Shown one piece after another: positions 27,711 through 37,415 of a DNA stretch of 64,000 nt. The position numbers and the translations under genes are program-made. Numbering within the stretch: position 1 is the first letter of the stretch; every line of letters begins with the position of its first letter. Source of the stretch: Trichothermofontia sichuanensis B231 (GTDB lineage: Bacteria > Cyanobacteriota > Cyanobacteriia > B231); the NCBI RefSeq assembly GCF_026240635.1, contig NZ_CP110848.1:2517501-2581500 (forward strand). Direction: 5' to 3'. The notes under the pieces are model-generated. The model was not told where the DNA came from, did not search any database, and saw only the letters and a list, made by a program, of their open reading frames with translations.

Positions 27711-28694
27711 TTATTTAGCAGACCGATCGAAGCTGGGAAGGTTCTCAGCATTATGACCGCTAATGACTGCCTTCATCCCTTCGATCGTGGCCGGGATACT
27801 ATGAGGGTCCATGAACATTACCTTGCTGCTCTCACTGGTACCAATCTTGAGGCCCATTTGTAGGTATTGTTGGGCTAGCAAAAACTGGAGGGCTTCTCGG
27901 CTATTGGGATTAGCTTCCAGGGTCCGGGTGATGAGTTGCACTGCCTCCGAGGTCCCCTGGGCACGGAGAACCTGCTCCTGCCGTTCGGCTTGGGCGTGGA
28001 GGATCATAGCCTTTTGCTGCGCTTCTGCCTCCAGGATGGTTGCCTTCTGGCGAGCTTCCGCATCCAGCACCCGCGCTTCCGCTTCCCCACGAGCCGTGTT
28101 GATAGCGGCATCCCGTTCCCCTTCCGAAGTCAGAATTGCTGCCCGTTTGCGCCGTTCTGCGGCCATTTGCAGTTCCATTGAATCCTGTACGGCCCTGGAG
28201 GGGGTGATATCGCGGAGTTCTACCCGTGTGACCTTCACGCCCCAGGGATCGGTCGCACTATCTAACTCCCGTAGGAGGGTTTCATTGACCTGTTGTCGGG
28301 CAGTGAAGGTATCGTCTAGTTCCAGCTTGCCCATTTCGGCCCGGATTTGGGTCAGCACCAGGTTTTGCATGGCCTGCACCAGGTTTTCCACCCGGTAGAA
28401 GGCTTTTTCCATGTCGATAATGCGCCAATAGACGACAGCATCCACACAAATGGCTACATTGTCGCGGGTAATACAATTTTGTTTAGGAACGTCCAGCACC
28501 TTTTCCCGAATAGTTTCCTTGTAGACCACCTTATCGATAAAAGGGGTCACAAAATTGAGACCCGGTTTCAGCTTCGCTTTGTAGCGACCCAGGCTTTCCA
28601 CGAGGGCTTCCTCACTTTGGCTGATGACCTTGACTGAGCCGATGATGGCTGAGCCACCAAAGATGAGAAATGCCAAAAAAATAAATCCTCCCAT
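27711..28694 (-). CDS. SPFH/stomatin-like membrane protein (slipin, QmcA-like)
   Basis: A membrane-organising protein of the SPFH superfamily. An N-terminal transmembrane segment ([20 protein letters not shown]) is followed by the SPFH domain (about 25-190, with [38 protein letters not shown] and [15 protein letters not shown]). A long helical region rich in A, E and Q follows (residues 190-260), which drives oligomerisation. The NfeD-like gene lies 116 bases upstream on the same strand, the usual partner. Confidence 0.93.
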   Translation of the reverse strand: MGGFIFLAFLIFGGSAIIGSVKVISQSEEALVESLGRYKAKLKPGLNFVTPFIDKVVYKETIREKVLDVPKQNCITRDNVAICVDAVVYWRIIDMEKAFYRVENLVQAMQNLVLTQIRAEMGKLELDDTFTARQQVNETLLRELDSATDPWGVKVTRVELRDITPSRAVQDSMELQMAAERRKRAAILTSEGERDAAINTARGEAEARVLDAEARQKATILEAEAQQKAMILHAQAERQEQVLRAQGTSEAVQLITRTLEANPNSREALQFLLAQQYLQMGLKIGTSESSKVMFMDPHSIPATIEGMKAVISGHNAENLPSFDRSAK

Positions 28695-28810
28695 TGGGGC
28701 TGTCTCCTCAAACGATTGGGTACAAGATTGCTGTTAGCAGGTTACCGTAAGCCAACCAACACAGTTAATGATCGGCAAAACATGACTGCCCAAGGCAGGC
28801 TAGAGACCGA

Positions 28811-29254
28811 TCACGGCTCTGAGCTTTGGAGCAGAGCTTGGGGCATCACAATGAGCGTGGTGCCTCTACGCCCGACTACGTAGACCTTTTGCTGGGCAGG
28901 AATGGTTAGTGTTTCGTCTTCACAGCAGGCGCGCCAGGAACTCCCTTCATAGAGCACCCGTCCAGCCTCCCCTGCAGGGATTTGTGTTAGGGTTTCGGCT
29001 TCCCGTTCGCCCTCCAGCTTTAGGGCCGCCTTGCGATCGGGAACCAGGCGACGGGACAACATAAAGAGCACCCCGGATAGGCCAATCCACAGGGCAAATT
29101 GGACCGTAAAGTACGGGATGAATAGGGCAACGATCGCCACTAGCAGGGCACTGACCCCTAAGGTAAATTCGATAAAGGCTGAGGGTAGGAACAATTCCGC
29201 TAAACACAGGACAGCTCCCACCAAGAGCCACACCAAACTTAAGTTCAGGGACAT
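28811..29254 (-). CDS. NfeD-like membrane protein
   Basis: A 147-residue partner of SPFH proteins. Hydrophobic segments fill residues 5-80 (LVWLLVGAVLCLAELFLPSA, LLVAIVALFIPYF, ALWIGLSGVLFMLS). A soluble C-terminal OB-fold domain follows (GEAGRVLYEGSSWRA then VYVVGRRGTTLIV). This short form lacks the ClpP-like protease domain of long NfeD proteins. It probably anchors and regulates the downstream SPFH protein in membrane microdomains. Confidence 0.9.
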   Translation of the reverse strand: MSLNLSLVWLLVGAVLCLAELFLPSAFIEFTLGVSALLVAIVALFIPYFTVQFALWIGLSGVLFMLSRRLVPDRKAALKLEGEREAETLTQIPAGEAGRVLYEGSSWRACCEDETLTIPAQQKVYVVGRRGTTLIVMPQALLQSSEP

Positions 29255-29420
29255 GGTATTTTATTCCGGTTCGATGTGATCTCAGGGCGAACAAGCGTCC
29301 AATCGAACCGCCACAGCCCCATCCTACTCTAGGGACATCGGTAGCCGCCAAATTTCGCCAAATTTTGTAGTGTTTTTGCCGATGTCCGATGACCCATTCT
29401 GCGGTTGCCTGCCTTAGGCC

Positions 29421-29617
29421 GATTGACTGACAAAACGCAAACTACCCTCACTCCAACCCCGCTCCCAAAGCAGGCGAGGCGCTCATCCAGCCAGATTTTG
29501 TGGTTAAGTCCCTTCGCCCCTCGTGGGAGAAGGCATTTAGGAGTGAGGGCCACACCAGTGGGCTGCACCCATTCTACCCCTATAAAACTGTACTGTATGG
29601 TGAAGGTAAAGGCTATA
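29421..29617. repeat. composite dispersed repeat (family C left end, family B right end)
   Basis: It starts with GATTGACTGACAAAAC like family C copies. The core contains AAGTCCCTTCGCCCCTCGTGG. It runs into CCTATAAAACTGTACTGTAT and ends with GGTAAAGGCTATA, the family B end. So one side belongs to each family, like the composite near 10 kb. The surrounding 600-base gap (29255-29879) holds no recognisable gene. Confidence 0.5.
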
Positions 29618-29879
29618 CTAGCTTTTTTGGAGAACTTAGCGGACGAGACACTTATCCAGAATCTATCCCTGCAAGATCCTTCGGTTTCCCCAGCTATCCC
29701 TCAAAATTGATGGCTAGGGTACATCATCGGGGAGTGTAGCAGCAGGGGTTGGCTACGATTCGTTTCTTCCCCCCTGACAAGTACGGGATTCCCACCCTCA
29801 GTCCCTCTAGACTGGATTGAATCCCTTTCTAGGCCTGCCTTAAGATAGGGGTACCGGGACAGTGTGTGATGGCAAAACA

Positions 29880-30200
29880 ATGGGATTTTTTGACTCAGAA
29901 ATTGTTCAACAAGAAGCGAAGCAGCTTTTTGAGGACTACCAGTCCCTCATACAATTGGGCAGTAATTACGGTAAGTTTGACCTGGAGGGTAAAAAGATCT
30001 TCATTGAGCAGATGGAGTCAATCATGGAGCGCTACCGCATCTTTATGAAGCGGTTTGAACTCTCGGAAGACTTTATGGCCCAAATGACCATCCAACAACT
30101 CAAAACCCAATTAGGCCAATTTGGCATGACCCCGCAACAGATGTTTGACCAGATGCACCAGACTCTGGAGCGGATGAAGTCGGAATTGCCCCAAGCCTAG
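29880..30200 (+). CDS. DUF1825 family protein
   Basis: A 106-residue helical protein with the family start MGFFDSEIVQQEAKQLFEDY, followed by MERYRIFMKRFELSEDF and a C-terminal segment with TPQQMFDQM. DUF1825 is widespread in cyanobacteria and has no assigned function known to me. The frame is open from a GTG at 29862, but the ATG at 29880 gives the conserved N terminus. It is probably cytoplasmic. A DUF2079 membrane protein gene begins 31 bases downstream and may share the transcript. Confidence 0.88.
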   Translation: MGFFDSEIVQQEAKQLFEDYQSLIQLGSNYGKFDLEGKKIFIEQMESIMERYRIFMKRFELSEDFMAQMTIQQLKTQLGQFGMTPQQMFDQMHQTLERMKSELPQA

Positions 30201-30231
30201 GTTGGCACGCCCGTGCTGGTGCTAACTCCCT

Positions 30232-31716
30232 ATGCAAAGTTGGCTGAAGTGTTTATCCATACCGCCCTTGCTGCTGGGACTCACTGCGGGCAGTGCGGTG
30301 CTGCTGTGGCTGGCGAGTAGTCTGCGGCATTGGCTCTTTCAGTCCGCTGGCTGGGATTTGGGCATCTTCGATCAGGGGTTGTATCTCCTGAGTCAAGGGC
30401 TTCCCCCCTACTCCACTCTGCGCGAGATCCATCTTTTGGGGGATCATGCGGCCTGGATTTTGTATCCGATCGCCCTCCTTTATAAGCTTTATCCCAGTGT
30501 TTACTGGCTTCTGGCTATCCAGGCGCTAGCCCTAGCCTTAGGGGCCATTCCCACTTTTGCCTTAGCCCGTCAGGCCGACTTGCCCGCCCCACAAGCCCTC
30601 ACGCTGGCCCTGGTTTATCTGCTCTATCCGCTGGTCTTTAACGTCAATCTGTTCGACTTTCACCCGGAGGTGCTGGCTGTTCCCCTGCTCTTAACGGCGG
30701 TTTGGGCGGCTCGTTCGCATCGGATTTCTGCTGGAGACCCCCGCTATTTAGCCCTATTTATCCTTTGCCTCCTGTTGACCTTGGGCTGTAAGGAAGTGTT
30801 GGGGTTAACGGTGGCGGCAATGGGGATCTGGTTGCTGGTTTGGGAACGGCAACGGGTCTGTGGCTTTTGGGCGATCGCGGCGGGGACGCTCTGGTTTGCG
30901 ATCGCGACCCAGGTGATTATTCCGGCATTTAGTGGGCTACAACCGGCTGGAGTCAGTCTCTATGGCTACTTGGGTGATTCTATCCCAGCGGTAATTGCCA
31001 ATATATTCCTCAAACCTCAGCGGGTCTTAGGACAATTGTTGTCGCTAGGGACACTGGAATATCTGGCATTATTGCTGGGACCTGTCCTTTGGGGCCTCTC
31101 AATACCTGCTCTGGTGCCGCTCTTGCCTGCCCTGCCAACACTGGCACTGAATCTGCTGTCGAGTGAACCGCAGCAGCGTAACCTTACCCAGCATTACTCG
31201 CTCCCCATCCTGCCGTTTTTAATCCTGGCGGTGATCACAACGTTGCAGGGCTACCATCACCGGACCGAGCGTTCCTGGCGACGGCGATCGCCCCTGATCC
31301 TCGGTTGGGCGATCGCGGCGTTTTTGCTGCTGGCCAAATATGGCTATTTCGGTTCTCTTTATCTGCGATCGCTCGATACTTGGCACGCTAGCCGCACAGC
31401 GATCGCCCAGGTGAAGACCACCGATCCTGTCCTCACCACATCGAACCTCGCCCCCCACCTTACCCATCGTCGCCTGATTCGCCAAACCCAAGCCACATCA
31501 CCCCCGGCGGATTTAGGTGAGTTTTACTATGGGTTATTGAACGTGAAACAGCCGGGTTGGCTCAGTACACCGGAGTTTGCGCAAGCGTTGGTGGAACAAT
31601 TTCAGGCCGACGATCGCTTTACTCAGGTCTATGCCGAAGACGGCGTCTATTTATTTCAAAAGATTTCAAAAGACAACCGTTCCCTAGGACATGACTGGAG
31701 CATCCCAGGGGGGTAA
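30232..31716 (+). CDS. DUF2079 multi-pass membrane protein
   Basis: A 494-residue integral membrane protein with roughly nine to ten hydrophobic segments. The family signature is clear near the N terminus: WDLGIFDQGLYLLSQGLPP, then LLGDHAAWILYPIALLY, and later NLFDFHPEVLAVPLLL. The layout resembles GT-C type glycosyltransferases that use lipid-linked sugars, with acidic residues in the first extracytoplasmic loop, but no activity is proven for the family. ATG start. It follows the DUF1825 gene closely. Confidence 0.85.
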   Translation: MQSWLKCLSIPPLLLGLTAGSAVLLWLASSLRHWLFQSAGWDLGIFDQGLYLLSQGLPPYSTLREIHLLGDHAAWILYPIALLYKLYPSVYWLLAIQALALALGAIPTFALARQADLPAPQALTLALVYLLYPLVFNVNLFDFHPEVLAVPLLLTAVWAARSHRISAGDPRYLALFILCLLLTLGCKEVLGLTVAAMGIWLLVWERQRVCGFWAIAAGTLWFAIATQVIIPAFSGLQPAGVSLYGYLGDSIPAVIANIFLKPQRVLGQLLSLGTLEYLALLLGPVLWGLSIPALVPLLPALPTLALNLLSSEPQQRNLTQHYSLPILPFLILAVITTLQGYHHRTERSWRRRSPLILGWAIAAFLLLAKYGYFGSLYLRSLDTWHASRTAIAQVKTTDPVLTTSNLAPHLTHRRLIRQTQATSPPADLGEFYYGLLNVKQPGWLSTPEFAQALVEQFQADDRFTQVYAEDGVYLFQKISKDNRSLGHDWSIPGG

Positions 31717-31951
31717 TTTCCCCCTCATCCCCCAACCCCTGTTCCCAGCCCCCCTAACCCCCCGTTTGTGGGGGGATGGGGCGAAGGGGAGCCGGATTTG
31801 CCAGTCCCTCGCCCGCTCTGGGAGAGGGATTTATAGTCAATCCAAATAAGAACGATACAGTTTTTCACTCCCCTCGCCCGCTCTGGGAGAGGGGCTGGGG
31901 GTGAGGGGGCTGTTTCAGCCTAAATTGCAATGACTATAGGATGAGGGCAGC
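31716..31951. repeat. family B/C-type repeat interrupted by a family A element
   Basis: The left part (to 31833) reads CCTCATCCCCCAACCCC through GAAGGGGAGCCGGATTTG and GGGAGAGGGATTTA. The right part, from 31937, reads TAGGATGAGGGCAGCCCGAG and ends in GTTTTGTCAGGCAATC, a family C end read in reverse. Removing copy A4 and one TA rejoins them as GGGAGAGGGATTTAGGATGA, the same as intact copies elsewhere. Confidence 0.65.
31834..31936 (-). mobile_element. MITE-like element, family A, copy A4
   Basis: A 103-bp copy in reverse orientation, flanked by TA (31832-31833 and 31937-31938). It is inserted in another dispersed repeat whose uninterrupted form is present at 17807-17830 and 57401-57420. The host sequence therefore shows exactly what was added: the element plus one TA. 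Confidence 0.8.
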
Positions 31952-31984
31952 CCGAGTTTTGTCAGGCAATCAGTGGGCATTGCC

Positions 31985-32689
31985 CTAGTTATCGAGGATA
32001 ACTTTGTCGGTTACCTGACCGTCGAGATCCAGGTCATAAACAATCGGCACACCCGTTTTCAGCTCTACCCCAGGGACCTCCTCCGGACTGAGTTGCTCCA
32101 GAAACATGATGATCGATCGCAGGGAATTACCGTGGGCTGCCACTAGGACATTATCCCCCTGCTTGAGGTGGGCGAGAATGCGATCGCGGAAAAAGGGAAG
32201 CGTGCGATGCAGGGTATCCTCTAGGCTTTCGCCCCCTGGCGGTCGTTCTGAGAAGGAGCGCCGCCAGCGTTGAATTTGCTCAGCACCGTACTTTGCCGCC
32301 ATTTCAGCCTTATTCAGCCCTTGTAATTCGCCGTAATAGCGTTCATCTAAACTGGCACTGGGGAAAATCGGCAATTCCAAGGCTGGATCCCCCTCATACT
32401 GATCCCAACCGTGCCATTCTGGGTCATCGGCTGCATGTTTGATAATGGGAATGCGCCCCCCACAAATTTCATCACACTCGGTTAAGCAGATTACCGCTGT
32501 TTCCAAAGCCCGCATGAGCATACTGGTGAAACAAACCTGTACTCGATAGCCCGCTTCCCGTAACTTGCAGGAAGCAATCGTTGCCTCTGCCCGTCCGCGT
32601 TCACTCAGGGGAACATCCACCCAGCCCGTAAATTTATTGGCGGCATTCCAAAGGCTTTGGCCATGTCGAATCAAAATTAGGGTTGCCAT
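31985..32689 (-). CDS. gpmA: 2,3-bisphosphoglycerate-dependent phosphoglycerate mutase
   Basis: Interconverts 3- and 2-phosphoglycerate in glycolysis. The phosphohistidine motif LILIRHGQSLWN is at residues 4-15, and the second catalytic histidine lies in VAAHGNSLRSII. ERYYGELQGLNKAEMAAKYG is the family-specific segment, which separates it from generic histidine phosphatases. There is an insert of about 25 residues before that segment compared with the E. coli enzyme. GGGAGGA precedes the ATG. It lies 14 bases after pyk, so two consecutive-area glycolytic enzymes are co-transcribed. Confidence 0.93.
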   Translation of the reverse strand: MATLILIRHGQSLWNAANKFTGWVDVPLSERGRAEATIASCKLREAGYRVQVCFTSMLMRALETAVICLTECDEICGGRIPIIKHAADDPEWHGWDQYEGDPALELPIFPSASLDERYYGELQGLNKAEMAAKYGAEQIQRWRRSFSERPPGGESLEDTLHRTLPFFRDRILAHLKQGDNVLVAAHGNSLRSIIMFLEQLSPEEVPGVELKTGVPIVYDLDLDGQVTDKVILDN

Positions 32690-32703
32690 CGGCTTCCTCC
32701 CGG

Positions 32704-34137
32704 TTAGAGGTCGTGGTTAATCACGTGTAATTTGATGAAGTTGGTTCCCTGGGGGATGCCGGTAGGAATGCCGCCCAGGATGAGAATACGATCGCCCGCT
32801 TGGGCAAGTTGACGTTGGCACAGTTGGGTTTCGGCTTGGGTGACTAGGGCTTCAAAGCTATCGACTTCCTCATCGATCAAAATGGGCTTGACCCCCCAAA
32901 CTAAATTCAGCCGGTGATAAACCTTGGGATCAGGCGTGAGGGCAACGACCGGCGCGCGGGGACGTTCGCCAGCGGCAACTTTAGCCGTATAGCCACTTTT
33001 GGTAAAAGCGACAATACAGTGCAGGTCCAAGATGTCATCGATCGTATTCAGGGCTTCGCTGAGGGCATGGGTGGCATCATCCTGGGCGGGGGGATGATTA
33101 ATAGGCCGCAGGTCCGGCTCTACGGCTGTGGCAATCCGGGCCAACATCTCCACCGACTGGACAGGAAACGCGCCCACCGCCGATTCCCCTGACAGCATCA
33201 CCGCATCCGTGCCATCCAGAATCGCATTGGCGACATCACTGGCCTCGGCGCGGGTGGGCCGGGGATGGTGGATCATGCTCTCCAACATTTGGGTGGCGGT
33301 AATCACCGGGATACTGCGCTCATTGCAGGCCCGAATAATCTGCTTTTGGATCATCGGGACTTTTTCCGGGCTAACTTCAACCCCTAAATCGCCTCGTGCT
33401 ACCATCACCGCATCACATTCCGCCAGAATATCATCCAGGTTGGCAACGGCCTGGGGCTTTTCGATTTTGGCCAAGACAGGCATATCTGCGGCCCCGCGAT
33501 CGCGCAGGAATTGCTTCAAGGTGCGCACATCGTCGGCCCGTCGCACAAAACTGAGGGACACAATATCGACCCCTTGCGCGAGGCCAAATTCGAGATCCTG
33601 TTCATCCTTCTCCGTCATGGCGGGCAACCGCACATCCAAACTGGGCAGATTCACCCCTTTACGGCTCTTGAGGGTGCCCCCCTGGAGAATCCGACACTGC
33701 ACCTGTTGCCCCTGGATACTTTCAACCCGCAATGCCAACAAGCCATCGTCGATGAGGACCTGCATTCCCGGTGCCGCTTCCTCTGCCAGGTAAGGATAGT
33801 CGATCGCGGCGGTGTGGGGCTGTCCCTGAAAGTCGGCTAGGGGAACCAGGGTGAGGGTTTCGCCGGTGACAAGATCAATCGCGCCATTGGGGAGTTGACC
33901 GACCCGAATCTTGGGACCCTGGAGATCCTGAAGCAGGGTAATGGGGGTATCGAGTTCCTGGGCGATCGCTCGCAGCAGATGCACTACCTGGGCGTGATCC
34001 TCATAACTCCCGTGGGAAAAATTCAAACGGGCCACACTCATCCCCGCTTTGATCAAACGCTGGATCGTCTCGCGGGAGGCACTCGCGGGACCGATCGTGG
34101 CCACGATCTTGGTGCGATGGCTGAAAACACTCGGCAT
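32704..34137 (-). CDS. pyk: pyruvate kinase
   Basis: Makes pyruvate and ATP from phosphoenolpyruvate. Motifs in order: [36 protein letters not shown] (substrate arginine and nucleotide binding), [13 protein letters not shown], the active-site region [13 protein letters not shown] with the catalytic lysine, [10 protein letters not shown], and [20 protein letters not shown]. The C-terminal allosteric domain is present, ending near residue 477. The frame is open 29 codons further up, but the ATG at 34137 ([12 protein letters not shown]) gives the family start. gpmA follows 14 bases downstream. Confidence 0.96.
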   Translation of the reverse strand: MPSVFSHRTKIVATIGPASASRETIQRLIKAGMSVARLNFSHGSYEDHAQVVHLLRAIAQELDTPITLLQDLQGPKIRVGQLPNGAIDLVTGETLTLVPLADFQGQPHTAAIDYPYLAEEAAPGMQVLIDDGLLALRVESIQGQQVQCRILQGGTLKSRKGVNLPSLDVRLPAMTEKDEQDLEFGLAQGVDIVSLSFVRRADDVRTLKQFLRDRGAADMPVLAKIEKPQAVANLDDILAECDAVMVARGDLGVEVSPEKVPMIQKQIIRACNERSIPVITATQMLESMIHHPRPTRAEASDVANAILDGTDAVMLSGESAVGAFPVQSVEMLARIATAVEPDLRPINHPPAQDDATHALSEALNTIDDILDLHCIVAFTKSGYTAKVAAGERPRAPVVALTPDPKVYHRLNLVWGVKPILIDEEVDSFEALVTQAETQLCQRQLAQAGDRILILGGIPTGIPQGTNFIKLHVINHDL

Positions 34138-34310
34138 AGGGATTACAGCAGCTTGGCGCAACAACCATCCCTCAGCATAGGCTACCCGCCCCAAACCACC
34201 GTGACATGCAGAACACCTAGGCAAACACCCCGATCGGGGAGTATCTGAGTGCCCTGGGTACCTGGGTAGTGCTCAACTGCCAGCCTTGGGCTATGGTGTT
34301 TTGAACAGTT

Positions 34311-35615
34311 TTGAACAGAACCATTGTGGAAACAATCGCCGCCGCCCTCAAAGTTTTTGAAAGCCGCAAAATGTCGGCATTACTCTTCCTAGGGATCGCA
34401 TCGGGGTTACCCCTGTTTTTAACCAGCCGGACCCTACAAGCCTGGATGACGCTAGAGGGCCTGAATTTGGCCGCGATCGGTCTCTTTAGCCTGGTTAGCC
34501 TCCCCTACTCCCTAAAATTTCTCTGGTCGCCCTTGCTCGATCGCTTTGCACCCCCCTTCCTCGGTCGGCGTCGGGGCTGGTTGGCCATTACCCAGGTCTG
34601 TCTGGTGGGGGCGATCGCCCTCATGGCCCTGCAACGCCCCGAACAAACCCTTCAATTGTTGGCAATCAATGCGCTTGCGATCGCCTTTTTCAGCGCAACC
34701 CAGGATATTGCTGCCGATGCCTATCGAACGGATGTGCTAGAACCTCTGGAAATGGGGGCCGGGGCTGCTGTGTTTGTTCTAGGGTATCGGCTTGCCCTCT
34801 TGATCACCGGCTCCTTTGCCCTCATCCTAGCCGATCAACTCTCCTGGCCGATTGTCTACCTCCTTATGGCTGGGTTGATGCTTTTGGGCGTCGCGGCAAC
34901 CGGGTGGGCACCGGAACCCACGCATCCCGGTCAACCTCCGGCGTCCCTAACCCAGGCGATCGTCCTGCCCTTTCAGGAATTCTGCCAACGCCTCGGTGGC
35001 CTTCGGACCTTCTCAGTGCTGCTGTTTATTGTGTTGTTTAAGTTGGGAGATGCCTTGGTCAATAATATGGCCACGCCCTTTCTGCTCAAAATTGGGTTCA
35101 GCCAAACTGATATTGGGGCGATCCAGGGGGGGATGGGCCTAGTGGCGACGATCGTGGGCACCCTCGTCGGGGGAGGATTACTCAGTAAGTTAGGCATTAA
35201 TCGATCGCTGTGGCTCTTTGGGGGACTCCAGGCCCTGAGCAACTTTGCCTATTTGGGCCTATCCCTGCTGGGACCCAATTATGCCTTTATGGTCTTGACC
35301 ATTAATGTTGAAAACTTCTGTGCTGGCTTAGGAACCGCAGCCTTTGTGGCCTTTCTCATGAGCCTGTGCAATCATCGCTTTTCCGCCACCCAATATGCCC
35401 TACTCTCCAGTTTAATGGCCGTCAGCCGGGATGTTTTAGTGGCCCCCGCTGGCTGGCTGGCAGCCCAGGTGGGGTGGTCCCTATTTTTTGCTTTGAGCGT
35501 AGTGATGGCGCTGCCGGGATTACTGTTGCTCCCTGTGTTTGCTCCCTGGAACCAGCTGCACCCGATCGCGGCGATCACGGATATGCCGCCTGCCCCCCCC
35601 CGGAATGAGCCCTAG
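34311..35615 (+). CDS. AmpG-like major facilitator transporter
   Basis: A 434-residue membrane transporter with about 12 hydrophobic segments. The AmpG group signature is visible: FLGIASGLPLFLTSRTLQAW, SLPYSLKFLWSPLLDR, then FFSATQDIAADAYRTDVL. AmpG proteins import muropeptides or, in relatives, other amphipathic solutes; the substrate here is not certain. The start is TTG at 34311, inside a 10-bp tandem duplication (TTTTGAACAG twice, 34299-34318). A GTG at 34326 is an alternative. Divergent from pyk. Confidence 0.85.
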   Translation: MNRTIVETIAAALKVFESRKMSALLFLGIASGLPLFLTSRTLQAWMTLEGLNLAAIGLFSLVSLPYSLKFLWSPLLDRFAPPFLGRRRGWLAITQVCLVGAIALMALQRPEQTLQLLAINALAIAFFSATQDIAADAYRTDVLEPLEMGAGAAVFVLGYRLALLITGSFALILADQLSWPIVYLLMAGLMLLGVAATGWAPEPTHPGQPPASLTQAIVLPFQEFCQRLGGLRTFSVLLFIVLFKLGDALVNNMATPFLLKIGFSQTDIGAIQGGMGLVATIVGTLVGGGLLSKLGINRSLWLFGGLQALSNFAYLGLSLLGPNYAFMVLTINVENFCAGLGTAAFVAFLMSLCNHRFSATQYALLSSLMAVSRDVLVAPAGWLAAQVGWSLFFALSVVMALPGLLLLPVFAPWNQLHPIAAITDMPPAPPRNEP

Positions 35616-35699
35616 GAAGCGATTAATCTTCCGGACTTTTGTCGTCAGGGTGTGTTGCTAGGATAGTAACCATAGTGGATTGTCGTGAGGAGTTGAGTT

Positions 35700-36485
35700 G
35701 TGGCCAGCCTTCCTAGTACCCCCTGTGACACCAGTATTAATGATCCCCGCCCAGAAGTGGCGACCAGTGAAGCGTCCCTACCTGACGACCTACCAGGGGA
35801 CGGTAGCGGGGGACGGAACCCCAGCCGTAGCAGTAATCTCAATGGCACCCCCAACCCCGACAACCTGCGGGGAACCAATGGGCCAGATCTGATCTACGGA
35901 CGCCTGGGTAATGACACCCTCGCGGGACTAGGGAATAATGACACGCTCTACGGCGGGAAGAACGATGATCTGCTCACGGGCGGGGACGGAGACGATCAGC
36001 TATACGGTGATCTCAACAATGACACCCTCTTCGGCGAGGGGGGCAACGATCGCCTGCGGGGCGGTAAAAACGACGATAGCCTGATCGGCGGTGCGGGGAG
36101 CGATGCCCTTTACGGCGATCGTGGCAACGATACCTTAATTGGCGTGGACCCGAACGCAGATACACCGGGCCGGGGTGAAATCGATACCCTGCTGGGGGGT
36201 GAGGGTGCCGACTACTTCCCGATGGGCGCCAATGGCAAGGTGTTTTATGACGGCGATGGCAATGGCAATGTTAGCACCGGCTTCGCCTGGATTCAGGACT
36301 TTGACGTCAATGCAGACATTCTGCAACTCCCGGCCACGCAACGAACTAGCTTCCGTCTGGCACCGCCACCTGCCGGGTTTGCGGGGAATGCGCTTTACCT
36401 GGGCGACGAACTGATCGCAGTGATTGTCCGGGATTGTGGCTGCCCTGGCTTTAGCCTAGATGCTAACTATGTTGAATTTGTCTAA
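35700..36485 (+). CDS. RTX-type calcium-binding repeat protein
   Basis: A 261-residue protein with roughly nine glycine/aspartate nonapeptide-like repeats (about residues 55-150; typical units GRLGNDTLAG, GGKNDDLLTG, GDGDDQLYG). These fold into a calcium-binding beta roll. The C-terminal 90 residues form a domain common in such proteins (FAWIQDFDVNADILQLP). The N-terminal 50 residues are acidic and unstructured, with no signal peptide, which fits type I secretion by a C-terminal signal. The GTG start at 35700 is the only reasonable one. It probably acts outside the cell; its role is unknown. Confidence 0.85.
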   Translation: MASLPSTPCDTSINDPRPEVATSEASLPDDLPGDGSGGRNPSRSSNLNGTPNPDNLRGTNGPDLIYGRLGNDTLAGLGNNDTLYGGKNDDLLTGGDGDDQLYGDLNNDTLFGEGGNDRLRGGKNDDSLIGGAGSDALYGDRGNDTLIGVDPNADTPGRGEIDTLLGGEGADYFPMGANGKVFYDGDGNGNVSTGFAWIQDFDVNADILQLPATQRTSFRLAPPPAGFAGNALYLGDELIAVIVRDCGCPGFSLDANYVEFV

Positions 36486-36488
36486 CTA

Positions 36489-36581
36489 TAGTCATTGCCA
36501 TTTAGGCTGAAACAGTCCCCTTACCCCCAACCCCTCTCCCACAGGGGGAGAGAGACATCTCTTTCTCATCTGAAATAACTA
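36489..36581 (+). mobile_element. MITE-like element, family A variant, copy A5
   Basis: A left end typical of family A (TAGTCATTGCCATTTAGGCTG) follows TA (36487-36488). The right half differs from other copies and ends CTGAAATAACTA followed by TA (36582-36583). The outermost 10 bases of the two ends still pair 8 of 10. It begins 4 bases beyond the RTX stop codon. Confidence 0.6.
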
Positions 36582-36749
36582 TAACTCTATCTCATCAAAT
36601 CACAGATCCTTATCCCCCAACCCCCTTCTTCCAAGTCAAGAGTAGGGGGACTGACCTGGGAGAGGGGCTAGAGGTGAAGACAATCGAGCCTGGTCGGGTG
36701 CTCCCTGCTGCGCCTACAATCAAGCCAGGCTCGTCTTCCGATTACACCC

Positions 36750-37301
36750 ATGTCAGTTCCCGATCGCACAGCGTCTCCCTTAGAGTATCCCCCCTCTGCC
36801 GCGTCTACTCCACACCCGGATATCTCCCTAACCCACCTCGATCGCCAGGGGCAAGCCCAAATGGTTGACATATCCGGTAAACCCCCCAGCCAGCGACGGG
36901 CGATCGCCGGCGGTCGGGTGCGAATGCAACCGGAAACCTTCGCAGCGATCGCAGCCGGAAATGTCCCCAAGGGAGATGTCCTCGCCACCGCCCGTCTCGC
37001 GGGCATCATGGCTGCAAAACAAACGGCCCAATTGATCCCCCTCTGCCATCCCCTACCCTTGCAGCAGGTAGAAGTCACGATCCAGCCGGATGCCGACTTG
37101 CCGGGATATCAAATTCGGGCGGAAGTGGCTACTAAGGCCGAAACGGGGGTTGAGATGGAGGCCCTTACCGCTGTCAGTGTGGCTGCCTTGACCCTTTATG
37201 ATATGGCTAAAGCCCTTGAAAAATCGATTGTGATTGAAGCGATCGCGCTTATCCACAAAAGTGGGGGGAAATCCGGTGATTACTCTCTCCCTGATTCATA
37301 G
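36750..37301 (+). CDS. moaC: cyclic pyranopterin monophosphate synthase MoaC
   Basis: Makes cyclic pyranopterin monophosphate in molybdenum cofactor synthesis, acting after MoaA. Motifs are clear: [67 protein letters not shown] and the C-terminal KSGGKSGDY. The N terminus is about 25 residues longer than usual. The last residues and stop codon (TCA TAG) are created by the left end of a family A element, so the original C terminus probably differed slightly. A MOSC protein gene, often linked to molybdenum cofactor, is convergent downstream. Confidence 0.95.
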   Translation: MSVPDRTASPLEYPPSAASTPHPDISLTHLDRQGQAQMVDISGKPPSQRRAIAGGRVRMQPETFAAIAAGNVPKGDVLATARLAGIMAAKQTAQLIPLCHPLPLQQVEVTIQPDADLPGYQIRAEVATKAETGVEMEALTAVSVAALTLYDMAKALEKSIVIEAIALIHKSGGKSGDYSLPDS

Positions 37302-37401
37302 TCATTGCCATTTAGGCTGAGACAGCACCCTCACCCCCAGCCCTTCTCCCGCTCTGGGAGAAGGGAGTGAAAAACTGTATCGTTCTTATTTGGATTGACC
37401 A
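37299..37401 (+). mobile_element. MITE-like element, family A, copy A6
   Basis: A 103-bp copy wedged between moaC and the MOSC gene. TA follows on the right (37402-37403), while CA precedes on the left. A 12-bp direct repeat CTCTCCCTGATT flanks it at 37285-37296 and 37406-37417. The moaC stop codon TAG (37299-37301) is the first three bases of the element. Confidence 0.75.
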
Positions 37402-37415
37402 TACCCTCTCCCTGA

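Noticed and set aside
31985-32689. Naming gpmA a generic histidine phosphatase
   Set aside because: The ERYYGELQGLNKAE segment and the operon with pyk favour true phosphoglycerate mutase, unlike the protein at 57764.
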